A stretch of DNA of 64,000 nucleotides from Demequina sp. NBRC 110055 (GTDB lineage Bacteria; Actinomycetota; Actinomycetes; Actinomycetales; Demequinaceae), in contig NZ_BBRL01000008.1 in NCBI RefSeq assembly GCF_002090135.1, positions 1 through 64,000 of the forward strand, written 5' to 3'. A model generated the notes under the pieces. It was given only the letters and a program-made list of their open reading frames with translations. It made no database searches and was not told the DNA's origin. Both the position numbers and the translations under genes were made by a program. This document shows, piece by piece, positions 37,579-46,219 of this stretch. Numbering within the stretch: position 1 is the first letter of the stretch; the number at the start of each line of letters is the position of its first letter.

Positions 37579-38766
37579 ATGCAGTTCGGCATCATGTCCG
37601 TCTCGGACATCACCCGCGACCCCGTCAACGACTACACCCCCTCCGAGGCCGAGCGCATCCGCGACCTGGTCCGGATCTCCAAGAAGACCGAAGAGGTAGG
37701 CCTCGACGTTGTCGCCGTGGGCGAGCACCACAACCCCCCGTTCTTCTCCTCCTCCCCCACCACGTTGCTGGCGAACATCGCCGCGCAGACCGAGCGCCTC
37801 ACGGTGACGACGAGCACCACGCTCATCACGACCAATGACCCGGTCCGCATCGCCGAGGAGTACGCGATGCTGCAACACCTGTCGGGCGGCCGCATGGACC
37901 TCATGCTGGGCCGCGGCAACACGGGTCCCGTCTACCCGTGGTTCGGCCAGGACATCCGCCAGGGCCTGCCGCTCGCGCTCGAGAACTACAACCTGCTGCA
38001 CCGCCTGTGGCGCGAGGACGTCGTGGACTGGGAGGGCTCGTTCCGCACCCCGCTGCAGGGCTTCACCTCCACCCCGCGCCCCCTCGACGACGTCCCGCCG
38101 TTCGTGTGGCACGGCTCGATCCGCACCCCAGAGATCGCGGAGCAGGCCGCCTACTACGGCAACGGCTTCTTCGCGAACCACATCTTCTGGCCCAAGGAGC
38201 ACACCAAGCGCATGGTGCAGTTCTACCGCCAGCGCTTCGAGCACTACGGCCACGGGACCGCCAAGCAGGCGATCGTGGGCCTCGGCGGCCAGACCTTCAT
38301 CGGCAAGACCAGCCAGGAGGCGCGCGACCGCTTCCGCCCGTACTTCGACAACGCGCCCGTGTACGGGCACGGGCCGTCGCTTGAGGACTTCTCGACGATG
38401 ACCCCGCTGGCGGTCGGCTCCGTCCAGGAGGTCATCGACAAGATCATGGGCTTCCGCGAATACGTGGGCGACTACCAGCGCCAGCTCTTCCTCATCGACC
38501 ACGCCGGCCTTCCCACCGACATGGTGCTCGAGCAGCTCGACCTGCTCGGCGGCGAGGTGGTCCCCGTGCTGCGCAAGGAGCTCGAGTCCAAGCGCGACCC
38601 CGAGGTGGCGGCCAACCCGCCCAGCCACGCCGACCTGGTCAAGGCCAAGTACGGCGACGCCGAGCCGCGCCAGCCGCGCCCCAACGCCAACCGCGGCGAC
38701 AACGTCACCGGAGCCAGCCCGTACCAGGACTCCGAAGGTGCCGAAGCCGTCTACCCGGTGCTGTGA
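37579..38766 (+). CDS. LLM-class FMN-dependent monooxygenase, CE1758-like
   Basis: 395 residues. Luciferase-like TIM barrel: FGIMSVSDITRDP at the start, VVAVGEHHNPPFFSSSPTTLL, and LSGGRMDLMLGRGNTGPVYPW. The combination with a MarR gene and an LLM-partnered FMN reductase directly downstream is the corynebacterial CE1758/CE1759 arrangement. Uses reduced FMN and oxygen on an unknown substrate. ATG at 37579 after CAGGAGCACACC. A proline/asparagine-rich C-terminal tail from about 365 is probably disordered. Confidence 0.9.
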   Translation: MQFGIMSVSDITRDPVNDYTPSEAERIRDLVRISKKTEEVGLDVVAVGEHHNPPFFSSSPTTLLANIAAQTERLTVTTSTTLITTNDPVRIAEEYAMLQHLSGGRMDLMLGRGNTGPVYPWFGQDIRQGLPLALENYNLLHRLWREDVVDWEGSFRTPLQGFTSTPRPLDDVPPFVWHGSIRTPEIAEQAAYYGNGFFANHIFWPKEHTKRMVQFYRQRFEHYGHGTAKQAIVGLGGQTFIGKTSQEARDRFRPYFDNAPVYGHGPSLEDFSTMTPLAVGSVQEVIDKIMGFREYVGDYQRQLFLIDHAGLPTDMVLEQLDLLGGEVVPVLRKELESKRDPEVAANPPSHADLVKAKYGDAEPRQPRPNANRGDNVTGASPYQDSEGAEAVYPVL

Positions 38767-38773
38767 GGCGACC

Positions 38774-39259
38774 ATGACCGCCAGCCCGGCCACGGCATCG
38801 GCCCCCAGGACTCGCACCCGGCTCGCCAACGAGTCCTGGGAGGCGGCCCTGCGCGCCCACGCCGTCCTCATGCGCCGCTTCGCGGAGCAGGACGTCTGGG
38901 AGGGCCTGTCCATGCGCGAGTACGACGTGCTCTACACGCTCGCGAAGGCGGACCATCCGCTTCGCCTGCGCGACCTGGGTGAGGGCGTGCTGCTGAGCCA
39001 GCCCGCCCTGTCCAGGCTGGTCGACCGCCTGGTGCAGCGGGGCCTCGTGTTCCGCTGCACCAACCCCGACGACGCCCGCGCCCACCAGCTCTCGCTGACC
39101 GACGAGGGCGCCGCCCTCCAGCGCACCGTGGGCCGCGCGCACGGTACCGCCGTCGCCGAGGCCGTCACCGCGGCCCTCACCGACGACGAGATGCGACTCC
39201 TCGAGTCCCTCTCCCGCAAGCTCGCCAGTCCCCCGCCACTCGTGAAGGAGCAGTCATGA
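38774..39259 (+). CDS. MarR-family transcriptional regulator
   Basis: 161 residues. Winged helix with MREYDVLYTLAKADHPLRLRDL, LLSQPALSRLVDRLVQRGLV and RCTNPDDARAHQLSLTDEG. No reactive N-terminal cysteine of the OhrR type; a single cysteine is in FRCTNP. Starts 7 bases after the monooxygenase stop and overlaps the FMN reductase (ATGA), so it almost certainly controls this three-gene operon. The 14-base repeat GGCCGATGCCGTGG (reverse strand, 38790-38803) falls in codons 6-10, read as Thr-Ala-Ser-Ala. Confidence 0.88.
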   Translation: MTASPATASAPRTRTRLANESWEAALRAHAVLMRRFAEQDVWEGLSMREYDVLYTLAKADHPLRLRDLGEGVLLSQPALSRLVDRLVQRGLVFRCTNPDDARAHQLSLTDEGAALQRTVGRAHGTAVAEAVTAALTDDEMRLLESLSRKLASPPPLVKEQS

Positions 39260-39933
39260 CCCACGACCCGTTCCGCCTTGTCGTCGTCTCCGCCGGCGCC
39301 TCGGACCCCTCCTCGACCCACCTCCTCGCCGACCGCACCGCCCAGCGTGCCGTGGCGCTCGCCCGCGAGCACGGCCGCGACGTCCAGCTGAGCGTCATCC
39401 AGGTCCGCGAGCTGCTGCCCGAACTCCCCCAGGCCCTGTCCAGCCAGTTCATGGGCCCCAAGTTCCGCGCCGCGATCGACACCCTCGTGGCCGCCGACGG
39501 CATCATCGCCGCGGCGCCCGTGTACAAGGCCGGCGCCTCCGCGGCGTTCACGGGCTTCTTCCAGGTCCTCGACAACGACCTGCTCATCGGCAAGCCCGTC
39601 ATCCTCGCCGCCACCGCGGGCACCTCGCGCCACGCCCTCGTGGTGGACGAGGAGATGCGCTCGCTCTTCGCGTATCTGCGCACCCTGCCCGTCCCGACCG
39701 GGCTGTTTGCCGCCCCCGAGGACTTCTCCTCGACCGCGCTGACGCAGCGCATCGACCGTGCCGCCAAAGAATTGGTGCTGCTCATGGAGTCCGGCTTTGC
39801 CCGCTCCGTGCGCGAGGACTCGTGGGGCTCGTACCAGCACGAGTATGGCTCGGCAGGCGGCACGGAGGTGGGCGTCAACTTCGACACCGATCTGATGCGC
39901 CTGGCCACCGGCGGCTCGCACCGCCCCTCGTAA
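39256..39933 (+). CDS. LLM-partnered FMN reductase, CE1759-like
   Basis: 225 residues, flavodoxin-like NADPH-dependent FMN reductase: LVVVSAGASDPSSTHLLADR (phosphate loop), AADGIIAAAPVYKAGASAAFTGFFQ, and LAATAGTSRHALVVDEEM. Supplies reduced FMN to the monooxygenase of the same operon. Overlaps the MarR stop. The following 130 bases up to 40063 have no gene and carry a one-mismatch copy of the 14-base repeat at 39946-39959. Confidence 0.9.
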   Translation: MTHDPFRLVVVSAGASDPSSTHLLADRTAQRAVALAREHGRDVQLSVIQVRELLPELPQALSSQFMGPKFRAAIDTLVAADGIIAAAPVYKAGASAAFTGFFQVLDNDLLIGKPVILAATAGTSRHALVVDEEMRSLFAYLRTLPVPTGLFAAPEDFSSTALTQRIDRAAKELVLLMESGFARSVREDSWGSYQHEYGSAGGTEVGVNFDTDLMRLATGGSHRPS

Positions 39934-40063
39934 GAGGCGGATGGCCGATGGCGTGGCGGGCCGGGAGTGCCCGCCCTCTCCTCGGCGTTACCCCTGGCAA
40001 TCCCGTCGACGTCTAGCGGATAGCGACGAGGATCGTCGATACTGACCCACACGAGAGGACACC

Positions 40064-40369
40064 ATGACCGACTCGCACGACATCCAGGTTTCCAGGGACG
40101 ATGCTGCCCATCGCTACACGGTGAGCGTCGCCGGCGAGGATGCTGGGTTCATCGACTACATCGAGGGAGACGGCACCCTTGCGATGACCCATACCGAGGT
40201 CTTCGAGCGCTTCCAGGGCACCGCGACCGCACGCACCCTGGCCGGCGAGGCCCTCGCGGATGTCGCCGAGCGCGGCCTCGCCGTCATTCCGCTGTGCCCC
40301 TACATCGCCCGCTACCTTGACCGCCACGAGGTCGACGGGCTCGAGGTCATCCACCCCGAGCGCTCATGA
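40064..40369 (+). CDS. Small GNAT-like N-acetyltransferase (YidJ/Gcn5-like)
   Basis: 101 residues. Compact acetyl-CoA-binding fold of the mammalian-GTLF4/YjdJ type: YTVSVAGEDAGFIDYIEGDG, then FERFQGTATARTLAGEALADVAERG (CoA loop region) and VIPLCPYIARYLDRH. Substrate unknown. It overlaps the pirin gene (ATGA), a pairing that suggests a shared operon without revealing its role. Confidence 0.8.
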   Translation: MTDSHDIQVSRDDAAHRYTVSVAGEDAGFIDYIEGDGTLAMTHTEVFERFQGTATARTLAGEALADVAERGLAVIPLCPYIARYLDRHEVDGLEVIHPERS

Positions 40370-41304
40370 ACCGGCCGGGGCCGCGCCTGATCGCGCTCGA
40401 GGCCCGCGAGGTGCCGCTGGGCGGCCTTCGCGACATGAGCGTCCAACGCGTGCTGCCCTCGCGAGACCTGCCGACCATCGGCGCGTGGTGCTTCCTCGAT
40501 CGCTTTGGACCGCAGCGCGTGACCATGCGCGTGGAGCCTCACCCGCACACGGGTCTGCAGACCGTGACGTGGCCGCTGACAGGCCGCATCCGCCATCGTG
40601 ACACGCTGGGCTCCGACGTCATCCTCGACGTGGGCCAACTCAACCTCATGACCGCCGGCGACGGCGTGGCGCATTCCGAGTACTCACTGGGCGCCGACGA
40701 CGACCTCCTCGACGCTCTCCAACTGTGGATCGCGCTGCCGGACGGCGCCAGGACCGGCTCCGCGGGTTTCGAGAGCCACGTCACGTTGCCCGTCGTGACG
40801 GTGCCTGCGGTGCGGGGCGCCGATGCGACGGCCACCGTGGTGATGGGTGGTTTCGCGGGCGTGTGGTCACCGGCGACCACCTACTCGCCGCTGGTCGGCG
40901 CGCAAGTATTTCTCCCTGCCGGTTCCGTCGTCGACCTGCCCCTCGACCCCGCCTGGGAGCACGGGTTGGTCCAGGTGCTCGGCGATGTGACAGTCGAGGA
41001 CGGCGCGGTCCCCCTGCCCCAGCGCGGGCTGATCTATCTCGGCGACGGACGTGCCAGCGTGCGCGTGGCCACCGAGACCGACGCCACCGTCTTCGTTCTG
41101 GGCGGCGAGCCCTTCGGCGAGGACCTCGTGATGTGGTGGAACTTCATCGGACGCACTCACGAGGAAATCGTGGAGGCGCGCGAGGACTGGGAGGCGCGCT
41201 CGGAGCGCTTTGGAACGGTCGCCGGGCACGGGGATGTGCGCATCCCCGCTCCCCCGCTTCCGGGAGTGCGTCTCACCCCTCGACGCCGCCGCGCCTGGAA
41301 CTGA
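40366..41304 (+). CDS. Pirin-family protein
   Basis: 312 residues, two cupin domains. Metal site from HPHTGLQTVTW (around residues 57-67) and the second pair in GVAHSEYS. DRFGPQRVTM and WWNFIGRTHEEI are family landmarks. Pirins can act as quercetin dioxygenases or redox sensors; which applies here is unknown. Stop 3 bases before the convergent GH43 gene, so no terminator space. Confidence 0.9.
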   Translation: MNRPGPRLIALEAREVPLGGLRDMSVQRVLPSRDLPTIGAWCFLDRFGPQRVTMRVEPHPHTGLQTVTWPLTGRIRHRDTLGSDVILDVGQLNLMTAGDGVAHSEYSLGADDDLLDALQLWIALPDGARTGSAGFESHVTLPVVTVPAVRGADATATVVMGGFAGVWSPATTYSPLVGAQVFLPAGSVVDLPLDPAWEHGLVQVLGDVTVEDGAVPLPQRGLIYLGDGRASVRVATETDATVFVLGGEPFGEDLVMWWNFIGRTHEEIVEAREDWEARSERFGTVAGHGDVRIPAPPLPGVRLTPRRRRAWN

Positions 41305-41307
41305 GCT

Positions 41308-42621
41308 CTACTCGACGGTGAGCGACGCCGTGAGTTCGATCGCCGTCGCCGAGCGCGGAGCCTTCCCCGGCGCATCCCAGGCGCGCGACCCGTCGGCCGC
41401 GACCCAGTCGTTGGCGTTGCTTCCAAGGGCGCCGCGCAGGACACCGGCCACTCGATGCTCGCCGGCGACCGATGTGTCGAGATCGTCGAGGTCCCAGTCG
41501 ATCGCGAACGCGGCCGTGCCGCCGCCGTGGAGCGTCGCCTCGGCGGTCGCGGGAAGGGCCGCGAGCACCGCGGCGCGGTCCGCACTCGCGGCAACCACGG
41601 CATCGGCGACATGCGAGCGGACGGGGGCCGCCGCATCGGCCGCGCGCAAGGCGTCGTACCGCGACCGGGTCAGGGGGATGACCCCGCCATGCTTGGTGGC
41701 GCGGGCAAGGTCAAAGGCGGAGTCGTCGACGTAGGCCCATGGCTCCGGCGCGTCGAGGTCCGTCGCGATCATGGGCCGGTAGCCGACGTCGGGGATGACG
41801 TCCACGAGCAGGTACCAGCGGTCCTCGTCGCGCACGCGGAACATGGCGGGGCCCTCGACGAGACCGGGGTCGCCGCCGGAGTACGCGGCGCCGATGTGGG
41901 TCTGCGTCTGAGTCCACACGGCCTCGGGTAGCCACCAGCGGGCGTCGTCCGAGTGCTCCATGAAGAGCCCCCGCGCCGTGCCGTTGTCCTTCGTCACCCG
42001 GTAGGTGCGGGCACCGCGACGGATCATGGTGGTGTCGATGACGTCGCCGGGCGCGTCGATGAGCACACCGCCGGTCACCCAGCCTGCCTGTGTGAAGTCC
42101 CTGGTGGCACCCCACAGGATGCGCTGACGGCCGTCGGCTCCCGAGGACGCCCAGTAGACGACGAATGCCCCGCCGGCCTCGTCGTAGTCGTCCACCCACA
42201 GCGCCTCGGGCGCCCACATCATGCCCATGTGCGGCGCGTCGGGAGCGGGCGAACCGTCCGGGCCGCATGCCACGTCGATCTGGCGCTGCGGACCCCAGTG
42301 GATGAGGTCGTCGGACTCCCACACGTTCATCGTGGTCGCGTAGTCGGTGGCCCAGGCCTGCCAGCCGGCGTCATCGGCACCGAACACCCTGAGGTCCGTC
42401 GCGATCAGGTAGTACCGCCCGGAGTCGGGGCGGTGCAGCAGGTACGGGTCACGCACGCCGGTGGTGCCCAGATGCGAGGCGAGGATGGGCTCGCCGCCGT
42501 TCAGCCGGTCCCACGCGGTGGGGTCGTCGCCTCGCGATAGGGAAAAATGCACCTTCTCGCGATACCCGTGCGGGTCCTCGACGAAATGGACCATCAGGTA
42601 GCCGTAAGGTTCGTCGCTCAT
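41308..42621 (-). CDS. GH43-type glycosidase with bacterial Ig-like domain (cytoplasmic)
   Basis: 437 residues. N-terminal five-bladed propeller: LMVHFVEDPHGYREKVHFSL, then VRDPYLLHRPDSGRYYLIATDL (catalytic-base aspartate) and MMWAPEALWVDDYDEAGGA (aspartate/glutamate region), EGPAMFRV (acid glutamate). From about residue 355 a Big_4-like Ig domain (FAIDWDLDDLDTSVAGEHRVAG). No signal peptide. Overlaps the upstream GH43 gene (ATGA). Family members remove arabinose or xylose side groups from imported oligosaccharides; specificity is not readable. Confidence 0.82.
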   Translation of the reverse strand: MSDEPYGYLMVHFVEDPHGYREKVHFSLSRGDDPTAWDRLNGGEPILASHLGTTGVRDPYLLHRPDSGRYYLIATDLRVFGADDAGWQAWATDYATTMNVWESDDLIHWGPQRQIDVACGPDGSPAPDAPHMGMMWAPEALWVDDYDEAGGAFVVYWASSGADGRQRILWGATRDFTQAGWVTGGVLIDAPGDVIDTTMIRRGARTYRVTKDNGTARGLFMEHSDDARWWLPEAVWTQTQTHIGAAYSGGDPGLVEGPAMFRVRDEDRWYLLVDVIPDVGYRPMIATDLDAPEPWAYVDDSAFDLARATKHGGVIPLTRSRYDALRAADAAAPVRSHVADAVVAASADRAAVLAALPATAEATLHGGGTAAFAIDWDLDDLDTSVAGEHRVAGVLRGALGSNANDWVAADGSRAWDAPGKAPRSATAIELTASLTVE

Positions 42622-44522
42622 GCGCGTGCCTCCACCCTCACGCGCACCGCAACTTCCCGAAATTCCGGGGCCAACTCCTCCCCGGTCTCCATGTCGAGCC
42701 GCGGCAGGCCGTCGGCGGCCCAGTGGACCCGGCGCACGAAGGTGTCGCGCCCCGTGAGGCCAAGGTGATCGGTGCGGGCGTGGAACACGTACAACTGATT
42801 GCCGTCCTCGTCCCAGGACCACATGCCGTGACCCGTGCCCAGCTGGTATTCGCCGTTGTAGGGGCCCGACTTCTGTAGCGGCCTGTTCAGTCGGGTCCAG
42901 GCGGTGGGGTCGGTGAGGTCCGCGCCCGACTCGGCGATCGCGAGACCCGTCGTGTACCTGTCGCCCACGGTCGAGCCCGAGTAGAGCATGAACACGCGCC
43001 CGTCGCGGATGTGCAGGTTGGGGCCCTCGGCGATGGTGTTGTCCCACGCGTAGACGGGCGCGAGGATGCGCACGGGTTCGCTGGTCAGGCGGGTCGGCTC
43101 GGCGGGATCCATGGTCGCGATGAAGATCGATCCAAGCATCTGCCAGGCATAATAATGCGTGCCGGCGTCCTCGAGGTAGGTCATGTCGAGCGAGATCCCG
43201 GCGCGGTCATTCAAGGCCGAGCCGTCGGCACGCGTCACATGCTGAGCCGCGGTCCAACTCGCGGGGTCGGTGGGGTCGAGATGGCGACCCTCGGCGTCGC
43301 GGCGCAGTTGGATGATGCTCGCGCGGCCGGTCCACATGTTGGTGCGGCCGTCCTCACCGTCGTAGGACGGCATGAACAGGATGGACAGCTCGCCACCAAT
43401 CTCGTGAATCTCGGGCGCCCAGAAGCACCCGGTCATGACGCCGCCGTGAGCGTCGACGTCGCCGGCGACCAACACGTCGCGCTCGAGGGCCGCACCACCG
43501 TGCGGGTCCGCGAGGGCCTCGATCGAGTCGGCCATGCGGATCGGCATGCCGATGGGCCCGCCGTCGTTCGCGATGGGGTCGAGGTTGAGGTCCTTGGTCG
43601 CGATGGACAGGAACACCCGGCGCCCGTTGTAGTCGAACGGGACGATGCTTGGGTCGGCTCGCTCATCGGCAAACGGCGTGGGGTAGACCGGCTGACGCAT
43701 GGTGCCGGTGATCAGGTACTCACCCGGCGCCGACGTGTCGAGCGTCGCGATCGCGCCCTCGTCCCACGCGATCGCGAGCGAGCCGGTCGAGCCGTCCGAG
43801 TACGTCAGTCCACGGCGGGCCGGCAGGTCCGCGGCGCTCAGCGTCGCGCCGACGCTCACCACGACGTCGGGGAGGTTGGCGGCGCCGGTGTTCACCACGG
43901 GCCCCAGGCGCTCACGAAGCGAGGCGGCGAGCGCCGCCGGGATCGCGATCGTGTTTCCCGAGCGCAGGTTAGGGATGGCCGATGCGAGGGTTGAGTCCGC
44001 GTCCACCTCACCGTCGATCGGGACGTCGCCTTGCACGGGCTCGCTCACGGCGGCGTCGGTCGCGAAGCGGTCCAGGCGCGCGTGCCACGCGGCACCGGTG
44101 TCGTCGTGCCAGCGCAGCACGTAGCCCTCGCCCGCACCACTAAGCGCGGGCGAGCCGACGCCGTGCGTGACGCCCAGATCGAGCAGACCCAGTTCGGTGT
44201 AGGTGACGAAGTCCTCGGTGCGCAGCAGCAGCACCGACGATGCGCGGCTGCCGTCGTCGCCGCCACCGCGCGCGGTGCGGGTCGCGACGATGCCGTAGCC
44301 GCCATCGCGCAGGACGGCGACGTGCGGGTCCATGAGGCCGCGCAGGTCGGGGTCGAAGGTGCCGTCGGGACCGGGCGTCTGGGCAACGCCGGCGAAGCAC
44401 ACGCCGTAGTTGTCGAACAGCGGCACGCCGTCGAGCGCGAGGTGGACGCTGAGCGCAATGTCGGCGTTGTTCGCGTCGGCCTCGGAGGTCGGCACCCGGT
44501 CATAGGCGATCAGCGTCACCAT
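42618..44522 (-). CDS. Large GH43-type glycosidase: N-terminal GH43-like module, Ig-like domain, catalytic GH43 domain
   Basis: 634 residues from ATG 44522. Residues 1-190 resemble GH43 propeller blades (LIAYDRVPTSEADANN, MDPHVAVLRDGGYGIVATRT); about 220-300 is a Big_4-like Ig domain (LAIAWDEGAIATLDTSAPGEY); from about 305 a complete GH43 domain (ADPSIVPFDYNGRRVFLSIA, GCFWAPEIHEIGGE, EGPNLHIRDGRVFMLYSG). No signal peptide, so cytoplasmic. Start choice: an in-frame GTG at 44561 would place the LacI-type operator TACATCGTTGTA (44541-44552) inside codons 4-7, whereas homology begins at MVTLIAYD; so 44522 is preferred. Probably an arabinofuranosidase, by resemblance. Confidence 0.82.
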   Translation of the reverse strand: MVTLIAYDRVPTSEADANNADIALSVHLALDGVPLFDNYGVCFAGVAQTPGPDGTFDPDLRGLMDPHVAVLRDGGYGIVATRTARGGGDDGSRASSVLLLRTEDFVTYTELGLLDLGVTHGVGSPALSGAGEGYVLRWHDDTGAAWHARLDRFATDAAVSEPVQGDVPIDGEVDADSTLASAIPNLRSGNTIAIPAALAASLRERLGPVVNTGAANLPDVVVSVGATLSAADLPARRGLTYSDGSTGSLAIAWDEGAIATLDTSAPGEYLITGTMRQPVYPTPFADERADPSIVPFDYNGRRVFLSIATKDLNLDPIANDGGPIGMPIRMADSIEALADPHGGAALERDVLVAGDVDAHGGVMTGCFWAPEIHEIGGELSILFMPSYDGEDGRTNMWTGRASIIQLRRDAEGRHLDPTDPASWTAAQHVTRADGSALNDRAGISLDMTYLEDAGTHYYAWQMLGSIFIATMDPAEPTRLTSEPVRILAPVYAWDNTIAEGPNLHIRDGRVFMLYSGSTVGDRYTTGLAIAESGADLTDPTAWTRLNRPLQKSGPYNGEYQLGTGHGMWSWDEDGNQLYVFHARTDHLGLTGRDTFVRRVHWAADGLPRLDMETGEELAPEFREVAVRVRVEARA

Positions 44523-44540
44523 GGCGTCGCTCGCATCTTC

Positions 44541-44552
44541 TACATCGTTGTA
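44541..44552. promoter_or_regulatory. LacI-type operator upstream of GH43 gene
   Basis: TACATCGTTGTA, dyad with central CG as in LacI/GalR sites; identical 12 bases occur at 52995-53006 in front of the secreted GH43 gene. No LacI gene lies in this window, so the regulator acts from elsewhere. Confidence 0.65.
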
Positions 44553-44570
44553 ATCAAGCACGGGACGAGC

Positions 44571-45206
44571 CTACCGTGAGCCGCGCGCGCGAGCGACCAC
44601 GCGTCCTCGCTGGGTGTTCCAGAACCGCTCGAGCATGTCGCGCGCCTCCGCGGCCGTGGCATCGGCCCCAAAGAGCTCTGTACCAGGCTCGAAGCGCATC
44701 CCCTCGGCCAGGCCCCCGGCGACTACTGGGTCGTAGCCCAGCGCGTCCACGAGCACCTCCACGAGTTCCAGCGCGCGGCGGTCGTCGCTGGCGACTGCCA
44801 CCGCGATGCGGTCGGGGTCGCCGGCGGGTCGAGCGAGCTCCTCCAGCGCGTAGCCGGAGAGGTGGTTGAACGCCTTCACCACCCGCGCGCCCTCAAGGAA
44901 CGCCGCGACGGTCTGCGACGTGGACGTGGTGGGATCGTCGAGGTCGGGGCGCGCGCCGTCGAGCTCCCACCAGTAGTTCATGGCATCGACCACGACGCAC
45001 CCCGCGAGGTGTCCGGCCGGCAACGTACGGAACTTGCCCAGCGGGACGGCGAGGACCACCGCATCGGCCGCCACCACCTCGTCAACGGGTTCCCCCGAGC
45101 CCACCATCGCCACCTCGAGCCCCGCACGCCGGGCGAGGACGGCGATCGCCTTGCCCACGCGGCCGGCTCCCAGGATCCCTACCTTCTGCACCCTCAGACT
45201 CGCCAC
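44571..45206 (-). CDS. Rossmann-fold NAD(P)-binding oxidoreductase (F420-reductase-like)
   Basis: 211 residues. Dinucleotide loop VGILGAGRVGKAIAVLARRAG at about residues 9-28 and the block [19 protein letters not shown], followed by RVVKAFNHLSGYALEE. The fold is that of NADPH:F420 oxidoreductase-like and 6PGDH-like proteins. It is clearly paralogous to 52289-52951 (shared DAMNYWWE and VVKA-NH blocks). Substrate unknown. GTG start at 45206; a later GTG (45191) would also keep the domain. Lies just upstream of the GH43 pair but is separated from it by the operator. Confidence 0.78.
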   Translation of the reverse strand: MASLRVQKVGILGAGRVGKAIAVLARRAGLEVAMVGSGEPVDEVVAADAVVLAVPLGKFRTLPAGHLAGCVVVDAMNYWWELDGARPDLDDPTTSTSQTVAAFLEGARVVKAFNHLSGYALEELARPAGDPDRIAVAVASDDRRALELVEVLVDALGYDPVVAGGLAEGMRFEPGTELFGADATAAEARDMLERFWNTQRGRVVARARGSR

Positions 45207-45246
45207 GGGACGTACCGTACGCGACGGCGCGGTTAGGCTGGCGGGC

Positions 45247-46062
45247 GTGAGCGTGATTTTCCTGGATATCGACGGTACTTACGCCTCCCATGGCGAGGTT
45301 CCTCCGGCTCACGAGGAGGCGGTGACGCGGGTGCGCGACAACGGCCATCACGTGCTCCTGTGTACGGGTCGCTCGCGCGCGTCGATCTCGGAGCGCATGC
45401 TGGCCGCGGGCTTCGACGGCATCGTCGGCGGCGCGGGCGCGTACGCGGAGGTCGGCGGCGAGGTCATCCACGACGTGTCGTTCCCGCGCGAGCTCGCGGA
45501 CCGCACCATCGACGTCCTGATGGACCACCGCGCGCAGGTGCTCGTCGAGGCGCCCGAGGCCATTTATGTGCTTCCCGAGGCCGCGGCACTCATGGACCGG
45601 CGCGCTCCCGGCGCGGACGCGACGGGAGCGCAGGTGGCCGTCTGGGAAGACCTGCTTGCCGCCCGGCGTGTGGTCGACGACCTCCACGGCCTGGACTTCG
45701 CGAAGATCGTCACGCTGTCCGCCGGACGGGATCTGAGCGACATCGTGCCGCTCATCGGCGACGAGGTGGCGGCCGTCGAGACGTCCATCAAGGACCTCGG
45801 ACGCGGCGCCGGCGAGGTCTACCTCGCGCACATCACCAAGGCCGTCGGCATCCAGGCCGTTCTCGACCACATGGGTTTGACCGCGGCCGATGCCGTCGGG
45901 GCGGGAGACGGCCCCAACGATCTCGAGATGCTCGCCATGGTCGGCACCGCCATCGGCATCGAGGGCGGGCATCCCGGCGTCATCGCCGAGGCCGACATCG
46001 TGGTGCCGGGTCCCGAGCGGTCGGGTCTGGTGCAAGCCTTTGCCCGGCTCGGCCTCACCTGA
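45247..46062 (+). CDS. Cof-type HAD-family phosphatase
   Basis: 271 residues. HAD motif I is VIFLDIDGTYASHG (nucleophile DID), motif II LLCTGRSRASI, motif III lysine in HITKAVGIQAVL and motif IV GAGDGPNDLEML. The C2B-type cap lies between II and III. Such enzymes dephosphorylate sugar phosphates or flavin precursors in the cytoplasm. GTG start at 45247 chosen because motif I follows immediately. Divergent from the Rossmann gene with 40 bases between starts. Confidence 0.88.
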   Translation: MSVIFLDIDGTYASHGEVPPAHEEAVTRVRDNGHHVLLCTGRSRASISERMLAAGFDGIVGGAGAYAEVGGEVIHDVSFPRELADRTIDVLMDHRAQVLVEAPEAIYVLPEAAALMDRRAPGADATGAQVAVWEDLLAARRVVDDLHGLDFAKIVTLSAGRDLSDIVPLIGDEVAAVETSIKDLGRGAGEVYLAHITKAVGIQAVLDHMGLTAADAVGAGDGPNDLEMLAMVGTAIGIEGGHPGVIAEADIVVPGPERSGLVQAFARLGLT

Positions 46063-46131
46063 CATCGACGGGACACTCGCCTGGCCCGCGCCTGGTGTCT
46101 CACACTTGCCCTGACCGATGTCGGGGGCTAG

Positions 46132-46144
46132 TGACACAATGTCA
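46132..46144. promoter_or_regulatory. Dyad upstream of MFS exporter gene
   Basis: TGACA-CAA-TGTCA, perfect 5-base arms, 76 bases before the MFS start, with ACAAT-like promoter bases around it. Shape fits a TetR- or MarR-type repressor, none of which is encoded next to it. Confidence 0.5.
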
Positions 46145-46219
46145 TTTGTCCCCGCACCGCTGCGCGCCGTCTGCGTGCCCCCTGTCGCGCCCACGCGCGG
46201 TGCCTAGAAAGGCCTCCGC

